Shown in pieces: positions 44,953 through 53,247 of a stretch of DNA of 59,177 bases. A program made the translations under genes and the position numbers. The DNA comes from Saprospiraceae bacterium (GTDB lineage Bacteria; Bacteroidota; Bacteroidia; Chitinophagales; Saprospiraceae): contig JALSGS010000054.1 of NCBI GenBank assembly GCA_026982695.1, positions 1-59,177 of the forward strand. The letters are read 5' to 3'. The notes beneath the pieces are model-generated. The model made no database searches. It was given only the letters and a program-made list of their open reading frames with translations, and was not told where the DNA came from. Every line of letters begins with the position of its first letter. Position 1 is the first letter of the stretch.

Positions 44953-46287
44953 TTAAACATCCTTCTGAGTCAGATCTAAGTGGCGTATCATCTGTAGGAA
45001 GCTCTGGGCAAAAGTTTGTTGATTCGTACAGTCCAACATTTGTACTGACGGCTTGAACCGAGGATATATCTCGACATATTTTTTGGCTACAGCCAAAATT
45101 GCGCGCCGTATAGCACTTTCACGCAAACGGCCAGTATCTCGATCGACTAAACCATGCTCCATCCCCAATGCCTCGAAATAGCTATAATGGCGCACACAAT
45201 AATACAAATGTAACAGCGCTAAATCAGGTGGCGGTAATGCGTAGTTGAACAAACTATAGCCCACAATATAATCGGCTATAGCTAATGCAAAAGGCATGTG
45301 CCTATGTTCAATGTACCACTCCAAACGCGGCAGTTCTGAGTCGATAAGATTGCACAAACGATCATGTGGTGCAACCTCTGTGATGCCAAAAGTAGCTGGC
45401 ACTAAATAGAGCTCTCGAAAGAAATCCTCTCTAGAGCGTTCGAACAGCCTCTGGAGCTGGTGGTACAGCTCTCCATTTTTGTCATACACCGATCGCCCAT
45501 CATTGGCAAAAAAGTTGCGATGCAAGCGCTCGAACAGTTCCATGGTATAGCCTTCCGGCTTGACCAAATAGTCCAGTTTGTAGATAAGCCCTAACAGCCA
45601 ACAAGACACTGCCGCAGCATCTGGCTTAGACAGCAGCAGCTCTGAGTCCAACTCGTGAAATAGCTGCTGCAACTGCTGGTGAAAAAAGCGATAGCGCTGG
45701 CTACACTCCTCTTCCGACAGAGGTAAAATGTGCGTCATTTCAACTGGGCTGAGGCTAGGGAACTCTTCTAACAAAAGGTCATCTTGCTTGTCGGCATGAG
45801 TAGCCAGCTCACGCAAGCCATAATACAATTTGTAAGGCGAGGCATCGAGTGCATGGCTAAAAGTGACCATGACAATATCGCGGGCATCATCCAAGGCGTA
45901 TTTGGAAAAATGCAAGCTGTAGTTCATCTCGGTAAGCCGCTGCAGCAAATCGAGTGGCAAGGCCGTAGTATGCGCTACCTTGCATTCAGCTCGAATGCAT
46001 CGCTCGTCAGCACGACCATGCACTACCTTGCTTCCCTGCAACAAGCCAAATTCGATATACCCATCGTGGCACGTCCACCATACATTTTTCTGCTGGGCAT
46101 CGTACAGATAGGCCAACAAAGCTGTGACACAATCGAGCGTATGCCCCTGTTGCCAAGCATCGAGTGCCTGTGCCCAATGAGCTTGCTGCTCAGGCGATTT
46201 CCATGCATCGGTATAGCGCCCAAATCGATTGCCCGCTCGGGGAAACGCGTCTTCACGACGCCAACTCAAAAATTCAAACAAGGCCAT
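44953..46287 (-). CDS. conserved hypothetical protein, possible YbjN/CesT-like N-terminal domain
   Basis: A 444-residue cytosolic protein that I do not recognise. Residues about 45-190 alternate strands and helices in a way that recalls YbjN or type III chaperone-like folds (VWWTCHDGYIEFGLLQGSKV; KYALDDARDIVMVTFSHALD), and the C-terminal 250 residues are mostly helical (LFHELDSELLLSKPDAAAVS; MPFALAIADYIVGYSLFNYA). No signal peptide, membrane helix or catalytic motif is evident. Start at the ATG at 46287 (MALFEFLSWRREDAFPRAG). It lies about 135 bases downstream of def, same strand. Function unknown. Confidence 0.6.
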   Translation of the reverse strand: MALFEFLSWRREDAFPRAGNRFGRYTDAWKSPEQQAHWAQALDAWQQGHTLDCVTALLAYLYDAQQKNVWWTCHDGYIEFGLLQGSKVVHGRADERCIRAECKVAHTTALPLDLLQRLTEMNYSLHFSKYALDDARDIVMVTFSHALDASPYKLYYGLRELATHADKQDDLLLEEFPSLSPVEMTHILPLSEEECSQRYRFFHQQLQQLFHELDSELLLSKPDAAAVSCWLLGLIYKLDYLVKPEGYTMELFERLHRNFFANDGRSVYDKNGELYHQLQRLFERSREDFFRELYLVPATFGITEVAPHDRLCNLIDSELPRLEWYIEHRHMPFALAIADYIVGYSLFNYALPPPDLALLHLYYCVRHYSYFEALGMEHGLVDRDTGRLRESAIRRAILAVAKKYVEIYPRFKPSVQMLDCTNQQTFAQSFLQMIRHLDLTQKDV

Positions 46288-46423
46288 GAGATATAGCTCA
46301 GTGATCGATATGCACTCCATGCCTTTCCACGCTCACGTCGCGTATCTACCGTACTACAAGATGGGAATGCTTCTATGGCCGCTTGCCCTTTTATACCGCA
46401 TAACTCCCCATAAGGCAGAGCGA

Positions 46424-46990
46424 CTACCGCCTTTCGGCAAAAACCATGCGATACGCCAGCTGTATTCTGCCTTTTCGAATGTGCTCCAGCCTGCGCTTGA
46501 TGAGCTTGCGTTTGATGGGGTTGACCAGCTTATCCACAAACAGCACTCCTTCCAAGTGATCGTATTCGTGTTGGATAACCCGTGCTTCCAATCCTTCAAA
46601 TTCCGCTTCACGAGGCTGAAACTGCTCATCTAGCCAACGCAAACGAATGCGTGCAGGTCGCTCTACTTCGCCATGCACATCGGGTATGCTCAAGCATCCT
46701 TCTTCATAGATCCATGGATCGCCAGCCTCTTCCACCTTCTCGGGATTGATAAATACCTGGCGAATACCGCGCTGCTGCGCTTCTTCATCATCATAGCTCT
46801 GTAGCGTATCGACAATGAACAGTCGAATAGATTTGCCTATCTGTGGTGCAGCCAAGCCAACCCCATGAGCATGGTACATCGTGTCCCACATATCGGCAAT
46901 TAACTCCTGCAACTGGGGATAGTCAGGCGTAATGGGCTGCGCTCTCTTCTTGAGTATAGGATGGCCATACGCATAAATGGGCAATATCAT
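46424..46990 (-). CDS. def: peptide deformylase
   Basis: A 188-residue metalloenzyme removing the N-formyl group from nascent proteins. All three motifs are present: GVGLAAPQIG (about 46-55), EGCLSIP (Cys metal ligand) and QHEYDHLEG (two His ligands and the catalytic Glu). Start at 46990 gives MILPIYAYGHPILKK, the family norm; the frame from 47026 adds twelve unneeded residues. It follows ruvX by 39 bases in the same direction, a probable housekeeping pair. The last residues FAERR are encoded by a copy of the iterated 13-mer. Confidence 0.96.
   Translation of the reverse strand: MILPIYAYGHPILKKRAQPITPDYPQLQELIADMWDTMYHAHGVGLAAPQIGKSIRLFIVDTLQSYDDEEAQQRGIRQVFINPEKVEEAGDPWIYEEGCLSIPDVHGEVERPARIRLRWLDEQFQPREAEFEGLEARVIQHEYDHLEGVLFVDKLVNPIKRKLIKRRLEHIRKGRIQLAYRMVFAERR
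46429..46441 (+). repeat. iterated 13-mer, copy 7
   Basis: GCCTTTCGGCAAA at the 3' end of def; on the coding strand it reads FAER. Confidence 0.7.
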
Positions 46991-47029
46991 CGTTGGTTTT
47001 GCTTTACGATATATATTTAATTCCAACTT

Positions 47030-47473
47030 TTAGTCAGTACCACCTGATGCACTCGACCACAGGCCGTGCTCGTCCAAGTAGGCCTGCAAAATTAACGAGG
47101 CACTCACCTTGTCGATCAAGTACTTGTCTTTGCGTTTTTTCTTGCGCGCGCCACTACGCAAGATGATATCGCTAGCCATACGCGAAGTGTAGCGTTCATC
47201 TTGCCTGGCCAGATGTATCTTGGGATATCGCTTGCGCAAACGCTCTACAAAGCGATCTACCTCAGCAGCTACCTGCGCAGGTTGCCCATCTTCGTGAAAG
47301 GGTGCACCTACTACAATGGTATGTACCTGCTCTTGAGCCAAGTATTGAGCCAGAAATTCGAACACTTTTTGCGTAGGTACAGTTTTGAGTGGGTGAGCAA
47401 TAATGCGCAGCGGATCAGTCACAGCTATCCCCGTGCGCTTACTGCCCCAGTCTATGGCCATGATTCGCGACAT
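47030..47473 (-). CDS. ruvX: RuvX/YqgF family Holliday-junction resolvase-like protein
   Basis: A 147-residue RNase H-fold protein. It opens MSRIMAIDWGSKRTGIAVTD (catalytic Asp in AIDWG), has VVGAPFHEDGQ in the position of the usual VGLP motif, and DERYTS followed later by KVSASLILQAYLDEHG. Family members take part in 16S rRNA 5'-end processing and may resolve branched DNA. A TATCTTTG sequence stands only four bases before the ATG, so the transcript may be almost leaderless. Confidence 0.92.
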   Translation of the reverse strand: MSRIMAIDWGSKRTGIAVTDPLRIIAHPLKTVPTQKVFEFLAQYLAQEQVHTIVVGAPFHEDGQPAQVAAEVDRFVERLRKRYPKIHLARQDERYTSRMASDIILRSGARKKKRKDKYLIDKVSASLILQAYLDEHGLWSSASGGTD

Positions 47474-47477
47474 GGCG

Positions 47478-47485
47478 CAAAGATA
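47478..47485 (-). promoter_or_regulatory. -7 element abutting the ruvX start
   Basis: TATCTTTG on the minus strand, then CGCC and ATG. A transcript initiating the usual few bases downstream would have almost no leader. No -33 TTG at the usual spacing. Confidence 0.35.
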
Positions 47486-47548
47486 GGGTGCATTATTAGG
47501 CCAGCCACTTCCTTTTCGACAAAAGCCCCCATAGCGAATGTGAGTTCA

Positions 47549-48727
47549 CTAAGCAATGAGGTATGTAAGGGCAAAAGCCACTACCGTAAGTGTAATGCCA
47601 ACCATAAATACCATATAGCAGATGCGCAACAGCCAAAACTTGCGTCCTAATGCCTTTCCCAAAAAGAAAAGATCAGCCATAATAGCCTCATCGAGCATTT
47701 TGTGGTCGGCCAACAGCTTGCGCAATCCCAATTTGTACTCTTCAAAACTCATCTGATAAAAGTTGCCAAAAAAGAACAAATTGGCCGGTTGCCCTTCAGC
47801 AGGTGGCACACTAATACGGCCGGTAGTGCGAATAGGTCGGGTGACAAGTGTGGCAAAGATGATGGATACCAAACAGGTGACGAGCAATAACAATGCAGGA
47901 ATAGTAAGGCTGGGATGTGCGCGCAAATAGGCAGCCAAAAGTGGCATAGCAATGGTGATGATCAACGCATTAATGGACAACATGATGTTGGCCTTGTTGT
48001 CGGCAATGCTCGTCAGGTCGATGTGATTGCGCAAAGCCGTTTTGAAGATCATCCGCCCACTAGCGCTATTGTCTAACAAGCCAGCGCGTTGTTTTTTGCT
48101 CTTTTTCTGCTTTTTTTTCTCCTTTTTGGCTATGTGCCGAGCCAACAAGCGCTTGACCATATCGATATTGTCCTGTTTGCCTGCACCAAATGCAATCTGT
48201 GCTTCGGGCGAATAGTACTTGTGATTTTCCAGAAATGCCACATTGCTGGCCAACCATTCGATGTCGGAGTATTCCTCTCCATAAAACACACGCCGCTCGT
48301 GGCGCAAGTTGTCCAGAGTATACAGGTAATTAGGCCCTGCCAAGTTGTTGAGGTCGGCATCTTTCATCAATTGCTCGAGTCGGGTAATCGGTTTTTCATC
48401 CAGGCGCGTCACATCGATAAGGCGCTCTACCTGCCGAATACCCTCTTCAGGGTACCCATGAGCCTCGAGAAATTGCCGTGCAATGCGCTTGGAAACTTCT
48501 TCATGCCCTTCAGTAGCTTCGACAAAACCCGTATCGTGAAACCATGCTGCCAATTCAAGCCATTCACAGGCCTGTTCATCCAAGCCAGCGACGCGAGCTA
48601 ACTGTAAAGCTGCATTGCGCACCGAGACCGTATGTGCTAGGTTGTGATAACGCAGCTGGGGGTCCAGCTTGTTAGCCAGCAAATCGAGCACGTATTGTCG
48701 CGCAGCATCAATAATAGATTGGGGCAT
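47549..48727 (-). CDS. HD-domain protein fused to a PycTM/DUF5706-like membrane domain
   Basis: A 392-residue two-part protein. The N-terminal HD phosphohydrolase domain (about 1-190) shows YHNLAH (His28, His32), WFHDTGF (His64-Asp65) and KDADLNNL, a complete HD metal site. After a lysine-rich linker (about 195-215), the C-terminal part has FKTALRNHIDLTSIADNKAN then three hydrophobic helices, matching the DUF5706 module used as the transmembrane effector (PycTM) of Pycsar anti-phage systems. No uridylate or cytidylate cyclase adjoins it, so defence is not shown; such HD fusions occur as stand-alone genes in Bacteroidota. Start at 48727 (MPQSIIDAARQYV). Confidence 0.8.
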   Translation of the reverse strand: MPQSIIDAARQYVLDLLANKLDPQLRYHNLAHTVSVRNAALQLARVAGLDEQACEWLELAAWFHDTGFVEATEGHEEVSKRIARQFLEAHGYPEEGIRQVERLIDVTRLDEKPITRLEQLMKDADLNNLAGPNYLYTLDNLRHERRVFYGEEYSDIEWLASNVAFLENHKYYSPEAQIAFGAGKQDNIDMVKRLLARHIAKKEKKKQKKSKKQRAGLLDNSASGRMIFKTALRNHIDLTSIADNKANIMLSINALIITIAMPLLAAYLRAHPSLTIPALLLLVTCLVSIIFATLVTRPIRTTGRISVPPAEGQPANLFFFGNFYQMSFEEYKLGLRKLLADHKMLDEAIMADLFFLGKALGRKFWLLRICYMVFMVGITLTVVAFALTYLIA

Positions 48728-48974
48728 GTACAGAATTTTTTTACAAAAGACCATCCTTTGCCACCAGGCAGGTGTATACAAAATCAACAATAAGTAGCTA
48801 CCGATGGAAGCTCTTCCCGACCCCCACATGCCCAAAGGTAATCACATCAAAGGTGCTTTGCCAATTGTGCTACGCCCACAACACAGCAGGTGACAAATGG
48901 GAAAAAGTAATTATCGCTATAACCTAAAAAGCTTGATCCACTCACAATAAAAGCCATCGTCATACGTGGTTAGG

Positions 48975-48987
48975 GTGAAACTTTCAC
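48975..48987. promoter_or_regulatory. GTGAAA-C-TTTCAC palindrome
   Basis: A perfect 6-base inverted repeat with one central base, 28 bases before the lipoprotein ATG, in the 288-base region shared with the divergent HD gene. It could be a repressor site; otherwise that region shows nothing. Confidence 0.25.
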
Positions 48988-49015
48988 TTCTCTTGACCCA
49001 CAAAATGAAAACACC

Positions 49016-49627
49016 ATGCGAACCAAAGCGATCCTACTAGGCAGCTTTATCTTTGTGCTGCAAAGTTGTATTCCTTCACTTTATCCTTTCTACACAAAAG
49101 ATCTACTCACTTTCTCTCCCGCGTTGATCGGCACGTGGCGGGTCGCAGAAACTAAACAAGGAGAAGGGATTACAATAGCAAGTACAGAGGCCACCTGGCA
49201 CTTCACCCGTAAAGACGACCACACCTATACATTGGAGATACGCACACCCCAAAGCGATGGTTGGTTTGATGCCCACTTGTTCAAGATAGGGGATCAACTA
49301 TTTCTCGATACCTATCCAAAAAAAAGTAGCGTACGCCAGCAATCGGCCTATGACTGCCTCGAGGAAGTGACTAGCCTACACACGCTGCGCACACACCACC
49401 TTTGGCGCATTCAGCTGAACGACGGGCACGAGATACAGCTCGACATGATTGATCCCGACTGGTTCGATAAAGAGACAATAAAACAGCAGAGTCGAGGCCT
49501 TTATCTCACTGTAAATGATACTCCTGTTTTCACAGCTACATCTGAGCAATTAGTCGCATGGCTACAACAACACATGTCTGATCCTGGCATGTGGGGGACG
49601 ATGTACGAACTAAAACGAGAGCAGTAG
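49016..49627 (+). CDS. hypothetical lipoprotein
   Basis: A 203-residue protein with signal peptide and lipobox LQSC (Cys18), followed by IPSLYPFYTKDLLTFSPALIGTW of which the run IPSLYPFYTKDLL is diagnostic of a small Bacteroidota lipoprotein family that begins CxPSLxPLYT. The rest looks like a beta-rich lipocalin-type fold (GTWRVAE; WHFTRKDDHTYTLEI). No catalytic motif. Function unknown. The gene is followed by a strong hairpin with a T-tract. Confidence 0.65.
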   Translation: MRTKAILLGSFIFVLQSCIPSLYPFYTKDLLTFSPALIGTWRVAETKQGEGITIASTEATWHFTRKDDHTYTLEIRTPQSDGWFDAHLFKIGDQLFLDTYPKKSSVRQQSAYDCLEEVTSLHTLRTHHLWRIQLNDGHEIQLDMIDPDWFDKETIKQQSRGLYLTVNDTPVFTATSEQLVAWLQQHMSDPGMWGTMYELKREQ

Positions 49628-49644
49628 TCTCCATTAGCCCAATC

Positions 49645-49706
49645 AATTTACCGCCAAGGCATGCCAACCACTTGTAATCCTTTGCCTACCTTGGCGGTAA
49701 ATTTTT
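49645..49706 (+). terminator. long hairpin with T-tract between the lipoprotein and PLP genes
   Basis: AATTTACCGCCAAGG (49645-49659) and CCTTGGCGGTAAATT (49689-49703) are perfect 15-base complements around a 29-base loop, followed by more T. It looks like a terminator for the lipoprotein gene, but ends only 11 bases before the next ATG at 49715, so a regulatory role at that start is also possible. Confidence 0.65.
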
Positions 49707-49714
49707 TGATCACT

Positions 49715-50875
49715 ATGCACCGCAGTGAGATCCTCATGCACTTGGGCGAAGATCGCGAGCAGTACTTCCACGCCGTAGCGCCCCCCATTATCCAATCGAG
49801 CAACTTCACCTTCAGCCATCTCAAAGGCTTTCGCCAGGCCATGAGCGATGAGCTGGCCCATCACATTTATACCAGAGGCAATAACCCCACTGTAGCGATC
49901 TTGCGTCAAAAGCTGGCTGCCCTTGAAGGCACTGAAGATGCACTCGTCTTGTCGAGCGGATCAGCAGCCGTAGCGCTTGCTGTCCTATCTCAAGTGCAAA
50001 GTGGAGACCACATCGTGTGCGTGCGCAAGCCCTATAGCTGGACGCACAAGCTACTAGCCCATTGGCTACCTCGCTTTGGCGTGCATACTACCTTCGTAGA
50101 TGGTACCCATGCAGCACATTTTGAGCAGGCCTTGCGCCCCAACACCAAATTGATCTATCTAGAGAGCCCCAATAGTCTTACCTTCGAACTACAAGATCTA
50201 GCAACCGTGGCTCAAATAGCCAAAGCACACGGCATTGTCACGGCTATCGACAATTCGCACTGCTCGCCCATCTTTCAGCAACCTGCTCGCTTTGGCATAG
50301 ACATTGTCATTCATTCAGGTACCAAATACCTCAACGGCCATAGTGACGTGGTCAATGGCGTCATCTGCACTAGCCGGCAAATCATCCAGACAATTTTTCA
50401 AAATGAGTTCATGACGCTCGGCGCCATCATTTCGCCACACGATGCGTGGCTGATCTTGAGGGGGCTGCGCACCCTTGAGCTGCGCATGCAACGCTCGGAG
50501 GCCTCGGCACGCAAAGTAGCTGCCTTTTTGCAAGAGCATCCGCGCATACGCCAAGTACTGCACCCGCTCATGCCCGATTTTCCACAATATGCCTTGGCGC
50601 GCAAACAAATGAGCGGTTCTGGTGGTTTGTTTAGCTTTTTGCTCGACGTAAACACTCTGGAAGATGCCGAGCGTTTCTTCACCAAACTGAAGCGCTTTCT
50701 GTTGGCCGTATCGTGGGGTGGTTACGAATCGTTGATACTGCCTTCGGCTGCCTTTTACCGCATCCCTGGTAAACCCGATCCACCCTTACCCTTCCAATTA
50801 GTACGCATATATGTAGGGTTGGAAGACCCTCAGTGGCTGATTGAAGATTTGGCACAAGCCCTAGATAACCTCTAG
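49715..50875 (+). CDS. Cys/Met-metabolism PLP-dependent enzyme (trans-sulfuration family)
   Basis: A 386-residue fold-type I PLP enzyme of the cystathionine gamma-synthase / beta-lyase / methionine gamma-lyase family. Seen: YTRGNNPTVAILRQKLAALE near residue 55, the cofactor-contacting LSSGSAAVA, YLESPNSLTFELQDL, the Asp in AIDNSHCSP, the Schiff-base Lys in HSGTKYLNGHSD, and LRGLRTLELRMQRSE. It breaks or forms C-S bonds in Cys/Met metabolism; which reaction cannot be decided. Start at 49715 (MHRSEILMHLGED), because the upstream ATG at 49661 lies inside the loop of the preceding hairpin. Confidence 0.88.
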   Translation: MHRSEILMHLGEDREQYFHAVAPPIIQSSNFTFSHLKGFRQAMSDELAHHIYTRGNNPTVAILRQKLAALEGTEDALVLSSGSAAVALAVLSQVQSGDHIVCVRKPYSWTHKLLAHWLPRFGVHTTFVDGTHAAHFEQALRPNTKLIYLESPNSLTFELQDLATVAQIAKAHGIVTAIDNSHCSPIFQQPARFGIDIVIHSGTKYLNGHSDVVNGVICTSRQIIQTIFQNEFMTLGAIISPHDAWLILRGLRTLELRMQRSEASARKVAAFLQEHPRIRQVLHPLMPDFPQYALARKQMSGSGGLFSFLLDVNTLEDAERFFTKLKRFLLAVSWGGYESLILPSAAFYRIPGKPDPPLPFQLVRIYVGLEDPQWLIEDLAQALDNL

Positions 50876-50905
50876 CTATAGATAACCCTGCCAAAATCAC
50901 TGCCT

Positions 50906-51100
50906 ATGCAACCATCTGGCCTGACACGCAGCACTACAGATCGCTGGATTGCCGGCGTTTGTGGCGGTATTGCTCGGCGCTTTGGCATCAGCGCCACACT
51001 GGTGCGTCTCACATATGTCCTTATCTCACTGATCAGTGCCGCCTTCCCCGGCCTGTTATTTTATTTCCTCCTTTGGATTCTCATTCCAGCAGAAGAATAG
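50906..51100 (+). CDS. PspC-domain small membrane protein
   Basis: A 64-residue protein made almost wholly of a PspC domain: GLTRSTTDRWIAGVCGGIAR, then RFGISATLVRLTYVLISL and one hydrophobic helix (AAFPGLLFYFLLWILIPAEE). PspC-domain proteins sit in the inner membrane and are linked to envelope stress. It lies 30 bases after the PLP enzyme and 33 bases before the PPK2 gene, so a three-gene transcript is likely, but the functional link is unclear. Confidence 0.85.
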   Translation: MQPSGLTRSTTDRWIAGVCGGIARRFGISATLVRLTYVLISLISAAFPGLLFYFLLWILIPAEE

Positions 51101-51133
51101 ATGTTTTTTACGAAAGTAAAATCCTTCTGACAT

Positions 51134-51877
51134 ATGATTGCTATTGAGCAGATACCCACTACCCCACCACCCGATTTGGACAAAAAGCAAGCGCGAAAGG
51201 AAACAAAAAAGCGCGCCAAACGCATCGGAGAATTGCAACGAATACTCTATGCGCAGCGTAAGTATAGCTTGTTGATCATACTACAAGGCATGGATGCCAG
51301 TGGTAAAGATGGAGCTGTACGCAACGTTTTTCGATACTGCACCCACGACGGTGTAGAAGTTCACGCTTTCAAAAAACCCACAGAGCAAGAGTTTGCACAT
51401 GACTTTTTGTGGCGCATACACAAGCGCGTACCGGCAAAAGGCCACATTGCTATATTCAATCGCTCGCACTACGAAGATATCCTCATACAACGCGTGCATG
51501 GATGGATCGACGAAGCACGTCTACAAAGTCGCATGCGTGCCATCAATGCTTTTGAGCAACTACTACAAGAAGATAACGACACCATCGTACTCAAATTTTT
51601 TCTACATATTAGCAAAGCACAACAGGAAATTGAGCTGCGCCAGCGCATAGAGCAACCCGACAAACACTGGAAGCACAACGCCAATGACTGGAAAGAACGC
51701 GAATATTGGGACCAATACATGCAAGCCTATCAAGATGCCATTAACTGGAGCCACATTCCATGGACTATCGTGCCTGTAGACAAGCGTTGGTACCGCGATT
51801 ACGTGATCTCAAAAAAGGTGTTGGACACACTTGAGTCCTTGCCACTTCAGTGGCCACCGCTACCACCCGACGAATAA
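51134..51877 (+). CDS. ppk2: polyphosphate kinase 2 family protein
   Basis: A 247-residue P-loop kinase transferring phosphate between polyphosphate and nucleotides. Walker A is GMDASGKDG (about 52-60), followed by the family stretch EFAHDFLWRIHKRVPAKGHI, Walker B IFNRSHYEDIL, the lid Arg region ELRQRIEQPDKHWK, and WTIVPVDKRWYRDYV. The single-domain form with HDFLWR fits class I/III PPK2s, which generate nucleoside di- or triphosphates from polyP; class is not certain. N-terminal 30 residues are lysine-rich. Downstream of the PspC gene in the same probable transcript. Confidence 0.9.
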   Translation: MIAIEQIPTTPPPDLDKKQARKETKKRAKRIGELQRILYAQRKYSLLIILQGMDASGKDGAVRNVFRYCTHDGVEVHAFKKPTEQEFAHDFLWRIHKRVPAKGHIAIFNRSHYEDILIQRVHGWIDEARLQSRMRAINAFEQLLQEDNDTIVLKFFLHISKAQQEIELRQRIEQPDKHWKHNANDWKEREYWDQYMQAYQDAINWSHIPWTIVPVDKRWYRDYVISKKVLDTLESLPLQWPPLPPDE

Positions 51878-51958
51878 CAACGTATAGCCACAACAATTGG
51901 CACCCTAAAGTTGACTGCACATATTAGCACAATAAGCCATATTTACGAAATACATTCA

Positions 51959-51966
51959 TATTTTTG
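51959..51966 (+). promoter_or_regulatory. possible -7 element for the surface-protein operon
   Basis: TATTTTTG, an exact TAnnTTTG match 40 bases before the ATG at 52007; no -33 TTG at normal spacing. Confidence 0.4.
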
Positions 51967-52006
51967 CCCGTTTGCTGTGCGCATGCGTTTCAAATAATTG
52001 GCTAAA

Positions 52007-53242
52007 ATGACAACACACACCCGATATATCATGGCTACGAGCGCTTTACTCGTCGCGCTCCTTTTCAAAGTACATGCCCAAGTACCTCAAGGATTTTCTT
52101 ATCAGGCCGTCGCAGCCGATGCTGCGGGTAATGAGCTGGCCAACCAGGCAATCAGCTTGCGCTTTTCCATTGTCAAAGACAGCCTCGATGGAGAAGCCGT
52201 TTGGATCGAGGCTCATCAAGTGGGTACTGATCCTTTTGGGCTCTTCACGGTAGTGATTGGCAGCGGTATGCCACAAGGAGGTACGGCGGCTAGCTTCGAC
52301 CAGATCGACTGGGGGGCAGCCAAATACTTTTTGCGCGTAGAGCTGGACCCCGCTGGTGGCACCAATTATGTGTTAATGGGTACCACACAGCTACTCGCCG
52401 TGCCTTACGCACTTTACGCCGAAACTGCCGCCCAGGCAGCTAATGACCAAGATACCGATCCTACCAACGAGTTGCAAACACTCGAGCTGTCGGGCGACAC
52501 GCTCAAGCTGTCGGGAGCACCACCTGTGGTGCTGGCAGGTGACGACGATACCGACCCCACCAACGAATTGCAGGAGCTTACTCTCAATGGCAGCGTATTA
52601 TCTCTTTCAGGTACTAATAGCCAGGTAGACCTCGGCACAGTAAGCGGTGACAATGATCCAACTAACGAATTGCAGACGCTCTCGATTAGCGGCGATACTC
52701 TCATATTGAGCAATGGTGGAAGTGTAGCGCTTAGCTCAGGCAACATTTTTAACGCTCCGGGTGCATCGCTTGCTTTTCCGCAAGGCATTACAGGGCAGTA
52801 CATCTTCGTGCCCGACACGCTTACCGTACCAGCAGGCAAAATATTTTACATCGTTGCTGCTGAAGATGATTTGATTCTACCTGACTTTGCGGTCAATGGT
52901 CTGGGGCTGGCACTCACCTCGCCCTCGTTACCACTATTTGCCCCAGGTACATTCATCGATAACTGTCGATGTGTAGGCTTTTACAAAGATACAGATCCTG
53001 CTATCGATCCTTTGGTCATCGTGTTGCAACCCAACAATGGCAACGCCTATCAGGTGCCGCCCGACAAAGAGCTGGTCGTCAAGAGTGGTTTAAGCGCTAA
53101 TACATCTATTACGCTTGATGGCCAGATCATCAATTTTTTCAGTTCTAATTTTCAGGCACTCGTCGTTCCTAGCAATGTCGTAATCTCCAACAACTCTGCT
53201 GATGAAGTGATCATTACGGGCTATTTGATAGACCTCAACTAA
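52007..53242 (+). CDS. secreted protein with DTDPTNELQ repeats
   Basis: A 411-residue exported protein. Signal peptide about residues 1-25 (ending KVHAQ), then VPQGFSYQAVAADAAGNELA and WIEAHQVGTDPFGLFTVVIG, the N-terminal domain seen in many Bacteroidota surface proteins of tail-fibre-like type. Three acidic repeats, each D-x-DPTNELQ followed by a strand and a GDTL/GSVL turn, occupy about residues 148-240. The C-terminal 170 residues are a beta-rich domain (IFVPDTLTVPAGKIFYIVAA; NNSADEVIITGYLIDLN). It has no type IX sorting domain itself. The next gene starts five bases after its stop, so they are translated from one message. Probable cell-surface or matrix component. Confidence 0.7.
   Translation: MTTHTRYIMATSALLVALLFKVHAQVPQGFSYQAVAADAAGNELANQAISLRFSIVKDSLDGEAVWIEAHQVGTDPFGLFTVVIGSGMPQGGTAASFDQIDWGAAKYFLRVELDPAGGTNYVLMGTTQLLAVPYALYAETAAQAANDQDTDPTNELQTLELSGDTLKLSGAPPVVLAGDDDTDPTNELQELTLNGSVLSLSGTNSQVDLGTVSGDNDPTNELQTLSISGDTLILSNGGSVALSSGNIFNAPGASLAFPQGITGQYIFVPDTLTVPAGKIFYIVAAEDDLILPDFAVNGLGLALTSPSLPLFAPGTFIDNCRCVGFYKDTDPAIDPLVIVLQPNNGNAYQVPPDKELVVKSGLSANTSITLDGQIINFFSSNFQALVVPSNVVISNNSADEVIITGYLIDLN
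52451..52678 (+). repeat. three degenerate DTDPTNELQ-coding repeats
   Basis: Repeat starts at about 52451, 52547 and 52649, each about 30 bases long and encoding D-(T/N)-DPTNELQ. Codon choice differs among copies, so the conservation is at protein level. Confidence 0.7.
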
Positions 53243-53247
53243 CGCAC

